Origin: Rheinheimera sp.
GTDB taxonomy: Bacteria; Pseudomonadota; Gammaproteobacteria; Enterobacterales; Alteromonadaceae
DNA length: 54,761 nt
Assembly: GCF_030824435.1 (NCBI RefSeq)
Contig: NZ_JAVBXS010000015.1
Coordinates: forward strand, 1-54,761
Reading direction: 5' to 3'
The position numbers and the translations under genes were made by a program. Under the pieces are notes generated by a model that worked only from the letters and a program-made list of their open reading frames with translations, had not been told where the DNA came from and searched no databases. Within the stretch, counting starts at the first letter, position 1. Each line of letters begins with the position of its first letter. This document shows, in pieces, positions 34,674 through 43,007 of the stretch.

Positions 34674-35186
34674 ATGGAATTAAACACGCAGCTATGCTGG
34701 CTCGGAAATCTGGTGTCAGAAGACCAGTTGAACGAAATCGCTCGGGGGATTAAACAAGATCGGTCCCACAACCGGTTTCTGTACCCATATACAAAACAAG
34801 GTGAGATCGGTTTTTTCCCACTCGAAACCGTTGAACAGCAGGCATTCTGTCAGCATTTGGCTCACCTTGGGTGTATTCCGTCCATGCTATTGGTCGGGTA
34901 CTCGCTGTCGCTCGATTACATAGGAACGCCTAGGGTCATCTGCCCACTCGCAAGCGCGGAATATTTGTTTGCTGGGATCAGTGCGTTTTTAATACATCAC
35001 CGTGATCCTGGGTTCGAACGCGAATTTAAATACTTTTGGGGCAACTATTGGTTCCATGAGATCTGCCGGCATGTGTTGGCGTGGTTTTTGGTGAATGCGC
35101 CGGACGACTATACGCACCCAGTGCGTGAGTTTTGCGAGTGGTGGGTAGCTAATACCGGTGGCACAATTCATCGCTTGGATTCGTGA
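34674..35186 (+). CDS. Hypothetical island protein (170 aa)
   Basis: A 170-residue protein starting at ATG 34674 (MELNTQLCWLGNLVSEDQL); GTG codons at 34659 and 34662 are alternative starts. It has no signal peptide. It is aromatic-rich in its C-terminal half (KYFWGNYWFHEICRHVLAWF and REFCEWWVANTGG). No family is recognised. It is divergent from the XRE-like gene and followed by another unknown gene after nine bases, so the two probably form an operon under that regulator. Confidence 0.55.
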   Translation: MELNTQLCWLGNLVSEDQLNEIARGIKQDRSHNRFLYPYTKQGEIGFFPLETVEQQAFCQHLAHLGCIPSMLLVGYSLSLDYIGTPRVICPLASAEYLFAGISAFLIHHRDPGFEREFKYFWGNYWFHEICRHVLAWFLVNAPDDYTHPVREFCEWWVANTGGTIHRLDS

Positions 35187-35195
35187 GGACTTCAC

Positions 35196-35564
35196 ATGGA
35201 TACCTACACAGCGGTTCCTGCGCATGAACGTAGGGGGTTAAACGGACTGGTGTTGATTGATATCAGCCGACTGGCATATTCATATGGTGTGGCAAACGAT
35301 CGACCTGTGGTAGTGGCCAAAACGTCATTGCGCGGTGATTTCTCCGACGGATGGTGTTGCTACCTGGAGGAGTTCGGGACTAGAACCATTCTCCTTAAAT
35401 CAGCAGACTCCGACATTTCGCCAGAGTCAGAAAACATTGACCTTATTGAATTACTTGGTCACGGACTGACGGTTATGCCGCAGCAGAAGTTGATTTTTGT
35501 GTGTCCCAGGTGCTGCGCGGGACTTACTTATGTTGACTTGAAATTGGCCTCTTCTTGTAGTTAA
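35196..35564 (+). CDS. Hypothetical island protein (122 aa)
   Basis: A 122-residue protein starting nine bases after the preceding gene with GAGGAC as ribosome site. It begins MDTYTAVPAHERRGLNGLVL and ends with a CPRCCAGLTYVDLKL Cys cluster that might bind metal. No family is recognised. Its genomic link to the 34674 gene suggests they act together. Confidence 0.5.
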   Translation: MDTYTAVPAHERRGLNGLVLIDISRLAYSYGVANDRPVVVAKTSLRGDFSDGWCCYLEEFGTRTILLKSADSDISPESENIDLIELLGHGLTVMPQQKLIFVCPRCCAGLTYVDLKLASSCS

Positions 35565-35959
35565 TCCGTTTATCAATAAGCTGACTACGATTCATGGCGT
35601 TATCGGATCTATTAGTGGTTAGTTCAATAAATGAACGAAAAGCGATAGCAGTTATATCCTGCAACAGCTTTAAACCAGAGCAAGAAGCGGGTCCTTACCA
35701 GTAGGCTAAGCAATCTTATCGTCAGCCCACCATAGGCGGCTAAGTGCCAATCGCTGACGATGGTAATAGAGATAGTCGAATCGCAGCTTTTCACAGAAAG
35801 CGGACATGATTGCCTCTGAAAGTGAACAGCAGCGTTCGAAAAACTTGAGAGATCGGCGTATTGCCAGAACGTTAAAACAGCGAGCATCCTGTATTTATAA
35901 AGTCAGACATGAAAAAAAGGCCTGAATGAGTAGACAACTACACTCCCACCAATCGTCAA
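35565..35959. other. Intergenic stretch without a convincing gene
   Basis: 395 bases between the small unknown genes and the kinase. One open frame of 87 codons exists on the minus strand but has no start context or homology that I recognise. No promoter or repeat stands out. It may be a module boundary within the island or degraded transposase remains. Confidence 0.4.
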
Positions 35960-37354
35960 CTAAACTACATTTTCAGGGATTTCTAACACAACGCTGAAGT
36001 AATTATCATCACTAATATGCCATGCCAAATTCATTCGATGGAGTTCTACTACTTTTCGTACTATGGATAACCCAAGACCAGACCCGGCGATATCCTGATG
36101 AGCTGCATGCCGGAAAAAACGCTCTCCCAATCTCTTCAGTTCAGGCTTCGAATTATCGGGGAACTGATTAGTAATGGTCAGTTTGTTTTGCGTGAGCATT
36201 TCCGAATATACCACCTGTACCACGCTATTTGGACGGGCATATTTTGCTGCATTGTCCAGCAGATTTCGCAAGACGCACTGAAATAGGGCGGGTTCAACAA
36301 ACAATATGACTTCTGAGCCAACGTGAATATCCCAGCAGACATTATCAAGGTGTTTGCCATCGATTTGTGCCATCGCATCGGAAATCATTCCTAACAACGG
36401 TATCTGCCTTTTGTCCAGATGACTTAAATGCTCTAGCTTCTGCATTTCCATCAGTTGGAAAACCAAATGTGACAGGCGTTTAGTACTTTTTTGGATAGCT
36501 TCATTTGCCAACATAATCTCATCCATTGATTGCGATTTGGCTAAGTTATCAGTGTGAAGCTGAAGAATGCTAAGGGGCGTTCGAAGTTCATGGGATGCAT
36601 CGGCGATAAACCGTTTTTCTTGTGCTATGTAAGATTTGAGTTCACCCAGCAAAGTATTCACCGCATGCTGAATAGGCTGCAGCTCTCTGGGTAATTCCAT
36701 TTTTACAGGCTTTAAATCAGCAGGATCACTGCCGGCAAGTCTTTCGGATAATTCGTTGATTGGCCTTGTTCCCAAATAGACTGTCAGCCACACCAGTATA
36801 AAAATGGGAATTACAGCAAAACTAAGTGGTAATAACTGATCAATGGTTAGATGAAAGCTGAGTTCACCACGAACATCCTCACGTTGTGCTGTAAATACCC
36901 AGACCTTTAAGTCTTCAGCAAATAAGCTAAAGCCAACCCATTCATAGCCATCAAAATTGACAACATGATAACCGACTTCCATTGGTTGCAATGGATGCGT
37001 GCCGGCATTCGCAGAGCGCAACAGTAGCTGCCCGTCCTGACTCCATACCTGGACAGCAATTTTACTCTCATATTTGTGCCCTTCTGGGTGGCGCTCCTGT
37101 GCAGAAGTGCGCTCGATTCCATCTTCAATAATCCGTGGCACTTCAATAACGGTATTTGAAACGGAGGTAGCAACTGTTCTTTCGAGTAACAAGTGACGGA
37201 CCAACCTTGCATACTGGGCAAGCTGCGCATCAAATAACTCATCCAATTCGTGGTGAGTGCTATAAAAAGTACTGACGCCGGTCACGCTCATCAACAGCAA
37301 AATGACGCCGTTAATACTTAGAAGCAGCATGCGGCGCAAACTTTTAATTTTCAT
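35960..37354 (-). CDS. PmrB/BasS/QseC-type sensor histidine kinase
   Basis: A 464-residue kinase with two membrane helices (about 9-30 and 172-192) bounding a periplasmic sensor region with acidic patches. After a short HAMP-like linker, the HisKA box reads FIADASHELRTPLSILQLH (His near residue 255) and the HATPase shows N-box NLLDNAAKYARP and G-box GSGLGLSIVRKVVE. It overlaps its response regulator by 11 bases and lies downstream of it in the dgkA operon. By analogy with PmrB, it may sense cationic peptides, metals or acid. Its PmrA-type boxes nearby argue for PmrB rather than QseC function. Confidence 0.85.
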   Translation of the reverse strand: MKIKSLRRMLLLSINGVILLLMSVTGVSTFYSTHHELDELFDAQLAQYARLVRHLLLERTVATSVSNTVIEVPRIIEDGIERTSAQERHPEGHKYESKIAVQVWSQDGQLLLRSANAGTHPLQPMEVGYHVVNFDGYEWVGFSLFAEDLKVWVFTAQREDVRGELSFHLTIDQLLPLSFAVIPIFILVWLTVYLGTRPINELSERLAGSDPADLKPVKMELPRELQPIQHAVNTLLGELKSYIAQEKRFIADASHELRTPLSILQLHTDNLAKSQSMDEIMLANEAIQKSTKRLSHLVFQLMEMQKLEHLSHLDKRQIPLLGMISDAMAQIDGKHLDNVCWDIHVGSEVILFVEPALFQCVLRNLLDNAAKYARPNSVVQVVYSEMLTQNKLTITNQFPDNSKPELKRLGERFFRHAAHQDIAGSGLGLSIVRKVVELHRMNLAWHISDDNYFSVVLEIPENVV

Positions 37355-38012
37355 CGTGATTCTTCAGTGTGTAACCAAAACCGCGGATTGTTTTAATCAC
37401 ATAAGCGGCGGTTTTCTTTCGAATATTGTGAATATGGACTTCCAACGAGTTGCCCTCGTTATCACCATTCCAACCTGTGTTGATTTCCTCCAAATGCTGC
37501 TTGGAGACAATTTTTCCCTGATGTAACATCAGCTCTTTGAGTAGCAAAAACTCACGACTGGTCAGGTGGACGGGCTTATCTTTAAAGGTGCAGCTATGTC
37601 GCTGGATGTCTAACAAAAGTTCATGACTCATCAGAATATCCTGATGTCGCTGCTGATGCCGTCTAAGAATGACCCGCAAGCGCGCTTCAATTTCTCTGAC
37701 ATCACAGGGTTTAAGCACATAATCGTCAGCTCCGGCATCCAGCGCTTCAATTTTGGTTTCCAGATGATCCCACGCGGTCAGTACCAATATTGGCAGTGAT
37801 AGTTGTGCGGACCTGAGGGTTCTAATCACCGGCAGTGCGACCCCATCAGGCAAGCCAAGATCGAGGATCATGACATCAAATGTACTGTTTTGAGCAGCCT
37901 GCAAAGCCTGCTTCCCAGAGATGCAATGCTCTACGCGATAGTGCAATCGTTCAAGCGCAACGATCAGACCTTGCGCAAGCAACTGATCATCTTCGACCAA
38001 TAAAATACGCAT
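37344..38012 (-). CDS. PmrA/BasR/QseB-type response regulator
   Basis: A 222-residue OmpR-family regulator: receiver with EDD near residue 7-9, phosphorylation site D51 in VMILDLGLPDG, then a winged-helix domain (about 125-220) with LTSREFLLLKELMLH and NSLEVHIHNIRKK. It is the likely binder of the two CTTAAG-N5-CTTAAG boxes in this region, since this is the PmrA consensus. It lies between dgkA (15 bases upstream) and the kinase (overlapping), so it would be auto-regulated through the divergent box. Confidence 0.87.
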   Translation of the reverse strand: MRILLVEDDQLLAQGLIVALERLHYRVEHCISGKQALQAAQNSTFDVMILDLGLPDGVALPVIRTLRSAQLSLPILVLTAWDHLETKIEALDAGADDYVLKPCDVREIEARLRVILRRHQQRHQDILMSHELLLDIQRHSCTFKDKPVHLTSREFLLLKELMLHQGKIVSKQHLEEINTGWNGDNEGNSLEVHIHNIRKKTAAYVIKTIRGFGYTLKNHDEN

Positions 38013-38027
38013 AAAGCTGACTCCAAT

Positions 38028-38384
38028 TTAGATCAGGATAATGCTCCAGACTAAGAGCGCTGTGACAAGCATGGTTAATACTGCTGCTGAGCCTATATCT
38101 TTTGCCTTGCCACTAAGCTCGTGATACTCGGAGCCAATCCGGTCAACAACGGCTTCTAGTCCTGTGTTCAGGAGTTCAACGACCAATACTAGCATTAGGC
38201 TTAACACTAACAGTGCTCTTTCAACCGCGCTGACATCAACCCAAAAAGCAAATGGCAGCAACACCAGCAATGCCATCAGTTCTTGTCTGATCGCAGCCTC
38301 AGAGTGCCAACTGCTGATAAAACCCTGTTTTGAATAATTGGCCGCACTGATAAGTCTGCGCCAGCCCTGATGATGATTTTTCAT
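38028..38384 (-). CDS. dgkA: Diacylglycerol kinase DgkA
   Basis: A 118-residue, three-helix membrane enzyme. Family signature residues EAAIRQE (residues about 29-35), ELLNTGLEAVVDRIG and SEYHELSGKAKDIGSAAV are present, in the normal length range (about 120). It phosphorylates diacylglycerol to phosphatidic acid. Diacylglycerol is the by-product of phosphoethanolamine transfer from phosphatidylethanolamine by EptA and of phosphoglycerol transfer by LtaS-type enzymes, so dgkA fits a recycling role beside them. It is the first gene of the operon with the two-component system, under the divergent PmrA box. Confidence 0.93.
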   Translation of the reverse strand: MKNHHQGWRRLISAANYSKQGFISSWHSEAAIRQELMALLVLLPFAFWVDVSAVERALLVLSLMLVLVVELLNTGLEAVVDRIGSEYHELSGKAKDIGSAAVLTMLVTALLVWSIILI

Positions 38385-38405
38385 ATTTTTAACTCCGTTT
38401 ATTCT

Positions 38406-38454
38406 ATGTTAAATCACTAGCCTTAAGGGAATCTTAAGTTTGGGTGTTTAGGCT
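38406..38454. promoter_or_regulatory. Bidirectional PmrA box between dgkA operon and ltaS-like gene
   Basis: CTTAAG-GGAAT-CTTAAG (38422-38438) is a perfect PmrA box. On the plus strand, TAGGCT (38449-38454) follows after 10 bases. On the minus strand, TAACAT (38411 down to 38406) also follows after 10 bases. The palindromic half-sites can drive both directions. Confidence 0.85.
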
Positions 38455-38484
38455 ACCTATCGTGGTGAAAAAAGGACGAAATGA

Positions 38485-40461
38485 ATGCAGCATGGTGTTT
38501 TTAACAAATTGATGAGTGCTTCTATCTGGGGGCCTTATGTGCACCTGGTCCGGATGATTTGGATTGGATTATTCAGTTTAAGCGTCAGTCGTCTCGCATT
38601 GGTGCTATGGCAATATGAGCGGGTGGAGCCGACGCAGTCATTCGGTATGATTATGTTGCAAGGGGTTCGAGCCGACTTCATTTTAATGTGCTTATTGGCG
38701 GCTATCCCGGTACTACTGTCGCTGTTTCTGGCCTGGCCGCCGCTCAAACGCAGTTGGTTCCGTTTTACCTATGGCTGGAGTCTGGTGGTCTTAATTGCCG
38801 TTGTCTTTCTTGAACTCTCCACGCCGTCTTTTTTACTGCAATACGATATCAGGCCCAATCGTCTTTACGTTGAATACCTGAAATACCCTAAAGAAGTGTT
38901 TTCGACCTTATGGCATGGTTTCAGATTACCCTTGGTCCTTGGGATTGCGATTACAGTAGGTCTTGCCCTGCTATTTCGGCGCTTACTGCGGGTTGCTGAT
39001 GCGGATCTGCAACTATGGCCGGTCAACCTGCATACATTAATCTGGCCTCTGGCAGTCTTTATCGTTTTTGCCGGGATCCGCTCGACTACCCAGCATCGTC
39101 CTGCCAATCCGGCCATGTTTGCCATCACCGCGGATGCCATGGTCAATTCACTGGTGATCAACTCTGGCTATTCGGTCCTGTACGCCATCTACAGCCTCAA
39201 GCATGAAGCCAGAAGCACTGAGGTCTACGGTAAACTGCCAGAAGATGCGATGGTTGCACAAACACGCGACTGGCCATGGCTGAAAGACTACCAGTACACC
39301 AATCCGGAATATCCGACATTGCACTGGCAGCAAGCGCAAGTCAGCCGGCAAAAGCCACTGAATATAGTTATTGTGCTGCAAGAAAGTTTAGGGGCGACTT
39401 TTGTGGAGTCACTTGGCGGTGTACCAGTCACACCGCATCTTGAAAAACTGAAAGCCGATGGTATTTGGTTTAATAATTTATACGCCACCGGGACTCGTTC
39501 AGTCAGAGGTATTGAGGCGGTGGTCGCGGGTTTTATGCCCACGCCGGCGCAGAGTGTGGTGAAACTATCCAATAGTCAGAATGGCTTTGCCACGCTGGCA
39601 TCGGTCTTACAGCAACAAGGTTATCAGACGCAGTTTGTGTATGGTGGGGAAGCCCATTTTGACAATATGCGCAGTTTCTTCACCGGTAATGGTTTTAGCG
39701 ATGTCGTCGATTTGCCACGGATGAAAGCACCGCAGTTTGTTGGTAGCTGGGGAGCCAGTGATGAGGATTTGTTTAATACTGCACATCAACAGTTAATACA
39801 GATGCATGCCAAAGGCCAGCCATTTTTCAGTCTGATCTTTACCTCAACCAACCATGAACCTTTTGAGTTTCCGGACGGACGGATTGAATTGCACGAGGAA
39901 CCCAAGTCAACGGCAAACAACGCCGTCAAATACGCGGATTGGGCGATGGGTCAATTCTTTGATAAAGCGAAAGCGAGTGCATATTGGCAGGATACAGTGT
40001 TTTTGGTCGTTGCAGACCATGACAACCGAGTCTACGGCAGTAATTTGATCCCTGTGGAGAAATTCCATATTCCTGGGCTTATCCTCGGAGGGCAAATCAA
40101 TGCTGGCGTGATAGAGCCTCTGGCAAGTCAAATTGATTTGGCGCCCACTTTGCTGAGCCTTGCAGGTGTTTCTGCCTGTCATCCGATGGATGGCAGGGAC
40201 TTTATTGCGGATCCAGCAAGCCCAGGACGAGCGCTTATCCAGTTCGATAATTTGTTTGCCTTGATGACAGACGAAGATTTGACCATTTTACGGCCAAATG
40301 ACACGGCGCTGATTGGTCATTACGATAAGATAACGCGGCAGCTAAACCTCAAATCCGGCGCGGCTGACGAGTTGAAGCAGCAAAAGGCTTTAGCCCATGT
40401 GCAGCTGCCGTCCTACCTCTACCGGGAGCGGAAATACAGCAGCAGTGTCAAATGCCAGTGA
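38485..40461 (+). CDS. LTA synthase-like (sulfatase-fold) membrane transferase
   Basis: A 658-residue inner-membrane enzyme. Five hydrophobic helices fill the first 230 residues, then a periplasmic alkaline-phosphatase/sulfatase fold (about 295-610) with metal/nucleophile motifs IVLQESLGATFVESLGG, ATGTRSVRGIEAVVAG (Thr nucleophile) and FLVVADHDNRVYG (Asp-His). This is the LtaS/OpgB/MdoB group, which transfers phosphoglycerol from phosphatidylglycerol and leaves diacylglycerol. The glycan or lipid acceptor here is unknown. It starts 31 bases after a PmrA-controlled -10 element, and ATG 38485 follows AAAGGAC. Confidence 0.85.
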   Translation: MQHGVFNKLMSASIWGPYVHLVRMIWIGLFSLSVSRLALVLWQYERVEPTQSFGMIMLQGVRADFILMCLLAAIPVLLSLFLAWPPLKRSWFRFTYGWSLVVLIAVVFLELSTPSFLLQYDIRPNRLYVEYLKYPKEVFSTLWHGFRLPLVLGIAITVGLALLFRRLLRVADADLQLWPVNLHTLIWPLAVFIVFAGIRSTTQHRPANPAMFAITADAMVNSLVINSGYSVLYAIYSLKHEARSTEVYGKLPEDAMVAQTRDWPWLKDYQYTNPEYPTLHWQQAQVSRQKPLNIVIVLQESLGATFVESLGGVPVTPHLEKLKADGIWFNNLYATGTRSVRGIEAVVAGFMPTPAQSVVKLSNSQNGFATLASVLQQQGYQTQFVYGGEAHFDNMRSFFTGNGFSDVVDLPRMKAPQFVGSWGASDEDLFNTAHQQLIQMHAKGQPFFSLIFTSTNHEPFEFPDGRIELHEEPKSTANNAVKYADWAMGQFFDKAKASAYWQDTVFLVVADHDNRVYGSNLIPVEKFHIPGLILGGQINAGVIEPLASQIDLAPTLLSLAGVSACHPMDGRDFIADPASPGRALIQFDNLFALMTDEDLTILRPNDTALIGHYDKITRQLNLKSGAADELKQQKALAHVQLPSYLYRERKYSSSVKCQ

Positions 40462-40524
40462 GCACATGATTGAGCCCTGGACACTAATTCGTTTGCGACA
40501 GATGGCTGTCAAAAAAATGTTCAA

Positions 40525-40557
40525 CTTAAGTCAATCTTAAGTATCACTGTTTAGGCT
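40525..40557 (+). promoter_or_regulatory. PmrA box and promoter of the PAP2-eptA operon
   Basis: CTTAAG-TCAAT-CTTAAG (40525-40541) followed after 10 bases by TAGGCT (40552-40557). Box, spacing and -10 are the same as at the first site. Since transcription should begin near 40564, the PAP2 start must be the ATG at 40590 rather than 40560. Confidence 0.87.
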
Positions 40558-40589
40558 GCATGTATCTGAACACAACATCTTGTCAGGGC

Positions 40590-41315
40590 ATGCAGCAAAT
40601 TCAATTCCGGGACTTGTTAAATCATATTGTGATGCCGACCGCATTTTTTGCCGTTGGTTTTGGCATTTTTTATGGGGCCGGGTTCGACTTTGTGCTGGCT
40701 TCTGCCATTTTTGAACTCGAAGGCGGCCAATGGCGATTAACTAACCATTGGCTATTCAGCGATGTGTTACATAGCGGCAGCCGCCTTCTCAATAACATCA
40801 TCCTCGCTAATTTGCTGGGTTTTTGGCTATACCAACAGTTATCCCGCAAGAGCAGCTCTGAACGCACCATTGCCTTGACCAAACTAGTGCTCAGCTTGCT
40901 GCTCAGTTTTACTATCGTCGCCCTGCTTAAGCGTATGCTGCCGGCTGAATGCCCTTGGGACCTGCAACAATTTGGCGGCAATTTACCATTTATTGGCGTG
41001 TTTGCTGACAGACCCGCCGCTATGCATCCCACACAATGTTTCCCAGCCGGTCACGCCAGTGTGGGCTATGCCTGGGTTGCCTTGTACTTTTACTTTTTGC
41101 CGGTGTGCCCAAGAAAGGCTCGCATTGGCCTCACTACCGGTTTACTGATCGGTTTATTACTTGGTGTTACGCAGCAACTGCGTGGCGCACATTTTCTCTC
41201 ACACGACTTGACCACGCTTTGGCTCTGCTGGGTTGTCAGTAGCCTAGTGTATCTGACTTATCCAAATCGCATGACTCCATCGTACGAAACCTCTCAGGAA
41301 CAGCATTATGTATAA
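40590..41315 (+). CDS. PAP2-family membrane phosphatase
   Basis: A 241-residue, six-helix membrane phosphatase. The three PAP2 motifs are visible: KRMLPAECPW, CFPAGHASVGYAW (with catalytic His), and RGAHFLSHDLTTLW. The family removes phosphate from phosphatidic acid, PGP or undecaprenyl-PP, or lipid A 1-phosphate (LpxE/LpxT group). With eptA (overlap of eight bases) and dgkA nearby, lipid A or lipid-phosphate recycling is the best guess. ATG 40590 is the start because the upstream promoter leaves no room for 40560. Confidence 0.85.
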   Translation: MQQIQFRDLLNHIVMPTAFFAVGFGIFYGAGFDFVLASAIFELEGGQWRLTNHWLFSDVLHSGSRLLNNIILANLLGFWLYQQLSRKSSSERTIALTKLVLSLLLSFTIVALLKRMLPAECPWDLQQFGGNLPFIGVFADRPAAMHPTQCFPAGHASVGYAWVALYFYFLPVCPRKARIGLTTGLLIGLLLGVTQQLRGAHFLSHDLTTLWLCWVVSSLVYLTYPNRMTPSYETSQEQHYV

Positions 41316-42963
41316 ATACTTACGCCGCTATTATCCCAGCCTCGTAGTGCCGGATATCCAACGCCCGGCACAAAGCTGGCATCCGTTCCTATTGATGCTG
41401 GTCGCGGCTGCAAGCATGACGTTGATGCTCAATGGTCCCTTTTATACTGCACTGCAGGCACATATTCTTGGTCAAGCCGGTTTGCAATTGACACTGATTT
41501 TTTTGGTATTTCTGCTCAATCTGATGTTACTGCTGTTGATTGCGCACGGCCGTATGCTGAAGCCGGTTGTGTTGTTGCTATTTTTAGCTGGCAGCTTGAG
41601 CCTGTATTTTAATCAGGCTTTTGGTGTGCTTATTGACAAAGATATGCTGCAAAACGCCATTGAAACCGATCCAGCGGAAGCCCGCGGACTGCTCAGCGGC
41701 GGACTTGTGCTTCACTTGTTGCAGTGGATGCTTTTTCCTTTACTGCTCGTCAGCCTGGTGCGTGTGCAACGTTTATCGCGGAGGATGTATTGGCAGCACC
41801 TGTTGGTTGCTTGCACGCTATTCATTGTCACACTGACTGCCGTAGGCGCAACACAATACGCCGAGCTTGCGTCCTTTTTTCGAAATTTCAGAGCGGTAAA
41901 ACATCTGGCTTTGCCTGTCAGCCCGATCATTGCCGGTATCTCTCTGGCGGCGAAATCAGTCAAAGCACAAGTGCCGCATGAATTTCATGTGCTGGCCAGT
42001 GATGCGACGCGTCAGCAGTCAACAGGCCGGCCAAAGCTATTGGTATTGGTGGTCGGGGAAACTGCCCGGGCCGATCATTTCCAGCTCAATGGTTATCCAC
42101 GTGCAACCAACCCTTTGCTCAGTAAACTCCCTGTGATGAGTTTTAGTCAGGTGAGTTCATGCGGGACCGCTACCGCACATTCTGTCCCCTGCATGTTTTC
42201 AGTGATGACCCACGATAACTACGATGAGGCAACAGCAAAAGCCAGTAGTAATATTTTGGATATCCTACAAGCGACGGGTATTACTGCTAGCTGGTTCGAT
42301 AACAATTCAGGCTGTAAAGGTGTCTGCGACCGGATCCCGTCGGAGTTTTTGTTTCAACAGCCCGACGCCCGCTGTAAAGATGGTCAGTGCCTTGATGATG
42401 TTTTACTAGATGGGCTTGCCCGTGCACTCACAAGTAAGTCCGATGGTGACCGCATTATTGTTATTCATCAATTGGGGAGCCACGGCCCTGAATACTTCAA
42501 ACGAAGTGCTGGGTCAGATAAAGTTTTTGCCCCTGAGTGCCAGGACAAACAGCTACAGCTTTGTGACCGCGCTGAAATAATCAACGCTTACGACAATAGT
42601 ATCGTTGCAACGGACCGGTTGCTAGCGACCATCATCGCACAGCTCCAGCAGCAGGAAGATTACAATGCCGCCATGCTGTATATGTCCGATCACGGCGAGT
42701 CCCTGGGGGAAAATGGCGTGTATCTACACGGGTTGCCTTATTTTATGGCACCTGAGGAACAAACCCACATTCCGTTAATCTGGTGGATGAGTAGTGGTTA
42801 TCAGGCGATCACCAAATTAAACGCCGATTGTTTAGCGCAATCCCGTGATAAACAGCTCAGCCATGATTATCTGTTTCACAGCCTGCTTGGTATTTTTTCT
42901 GTAAAAACCAGCCTTTACCAACAATCACTCGATATGTTCAGCGGTTGCAGAATCAGCGATTAG
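41308..42963 (+). CDS. eptA: EptA/MCR-like phosphoethanolamine--lipid A transferase
   Basis: A 551-residue inner-membrane enzyme. Five N-terminal helices (to about 190) are followed by a periplasmic sulfatase-fold domain. Zinc and active-site motifs: [20 protein letters not shown] (metal-binding Glu), [15 protein letters not shown] (Thr nucleophile near residue 289) and [18 protein letters not shown] (Asp-His plus His). Conserved Cys pairs ([20 protein letters not shown]) match the disulfides of EptA/MCR. It moves phosphoethanolamine from phosphatidylethanolamine to lipid A phosphates, lowering the charge and the binding of polymyxins. It is under PmrA-type control and mobile. Confidence 0.93.
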   Translation: MYKYLRRYYPSLVVPDIQRPAQSWHPFLLMLVAAASMTLMLNGPFYTALQAHILGQAGLQLTLIFLVFLLNLMLLLLIAHGRMLKPVVLLLFLAGSLSLYFNQAFGVLIDKDMLQNAIETDPAEARGLLSGGLVLHLLQWMLFPLLLVSLVRVQRLSRRMYWQHLLVACTLFIVTLTAVGATQYAELASFFRNFRAVKHLALPVSPIIAGISLAAKSVKAQVPHEFHVLASDATRQQSTGRPKLLVLVVGETARADHFQLNGYPRATNPLLSKLPVMSFSQVSSCGTATAHSVPCMFSVMTHDNYDEATAKASSNILDILQATGITASWFDNNSGCKGVCDRIPSEFLFQQPDARCKDGQCLDDVLLDGLARALTSKSDGDRIIVIHQLGSHGPEYFKRSAGSDKVFAPECQDKQLQLCDRAEIINAYDNSIVATDRLLATIIAQLQQQEDYNAAMLYMSDHGESLGENGVYLHGLPYFMAPEEQTHIPLIWWMSSGYQAITKLNADCLAQSRDKQLSHDYLFHSLLGIFSVKTSLYQQSLDMFSGCRISD

Positions 42964-43007
42964 CGTACACAGATAGCATGGCAGCAAACAACCAACGGCG
43001 GTGGGAT

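Noticed and set aside
35624-35887. 87-codon minus-strand frame as a possible gene
   Set aside because: No ribosome site, no homology recognised, no signal of coding bias; left as intergenic.
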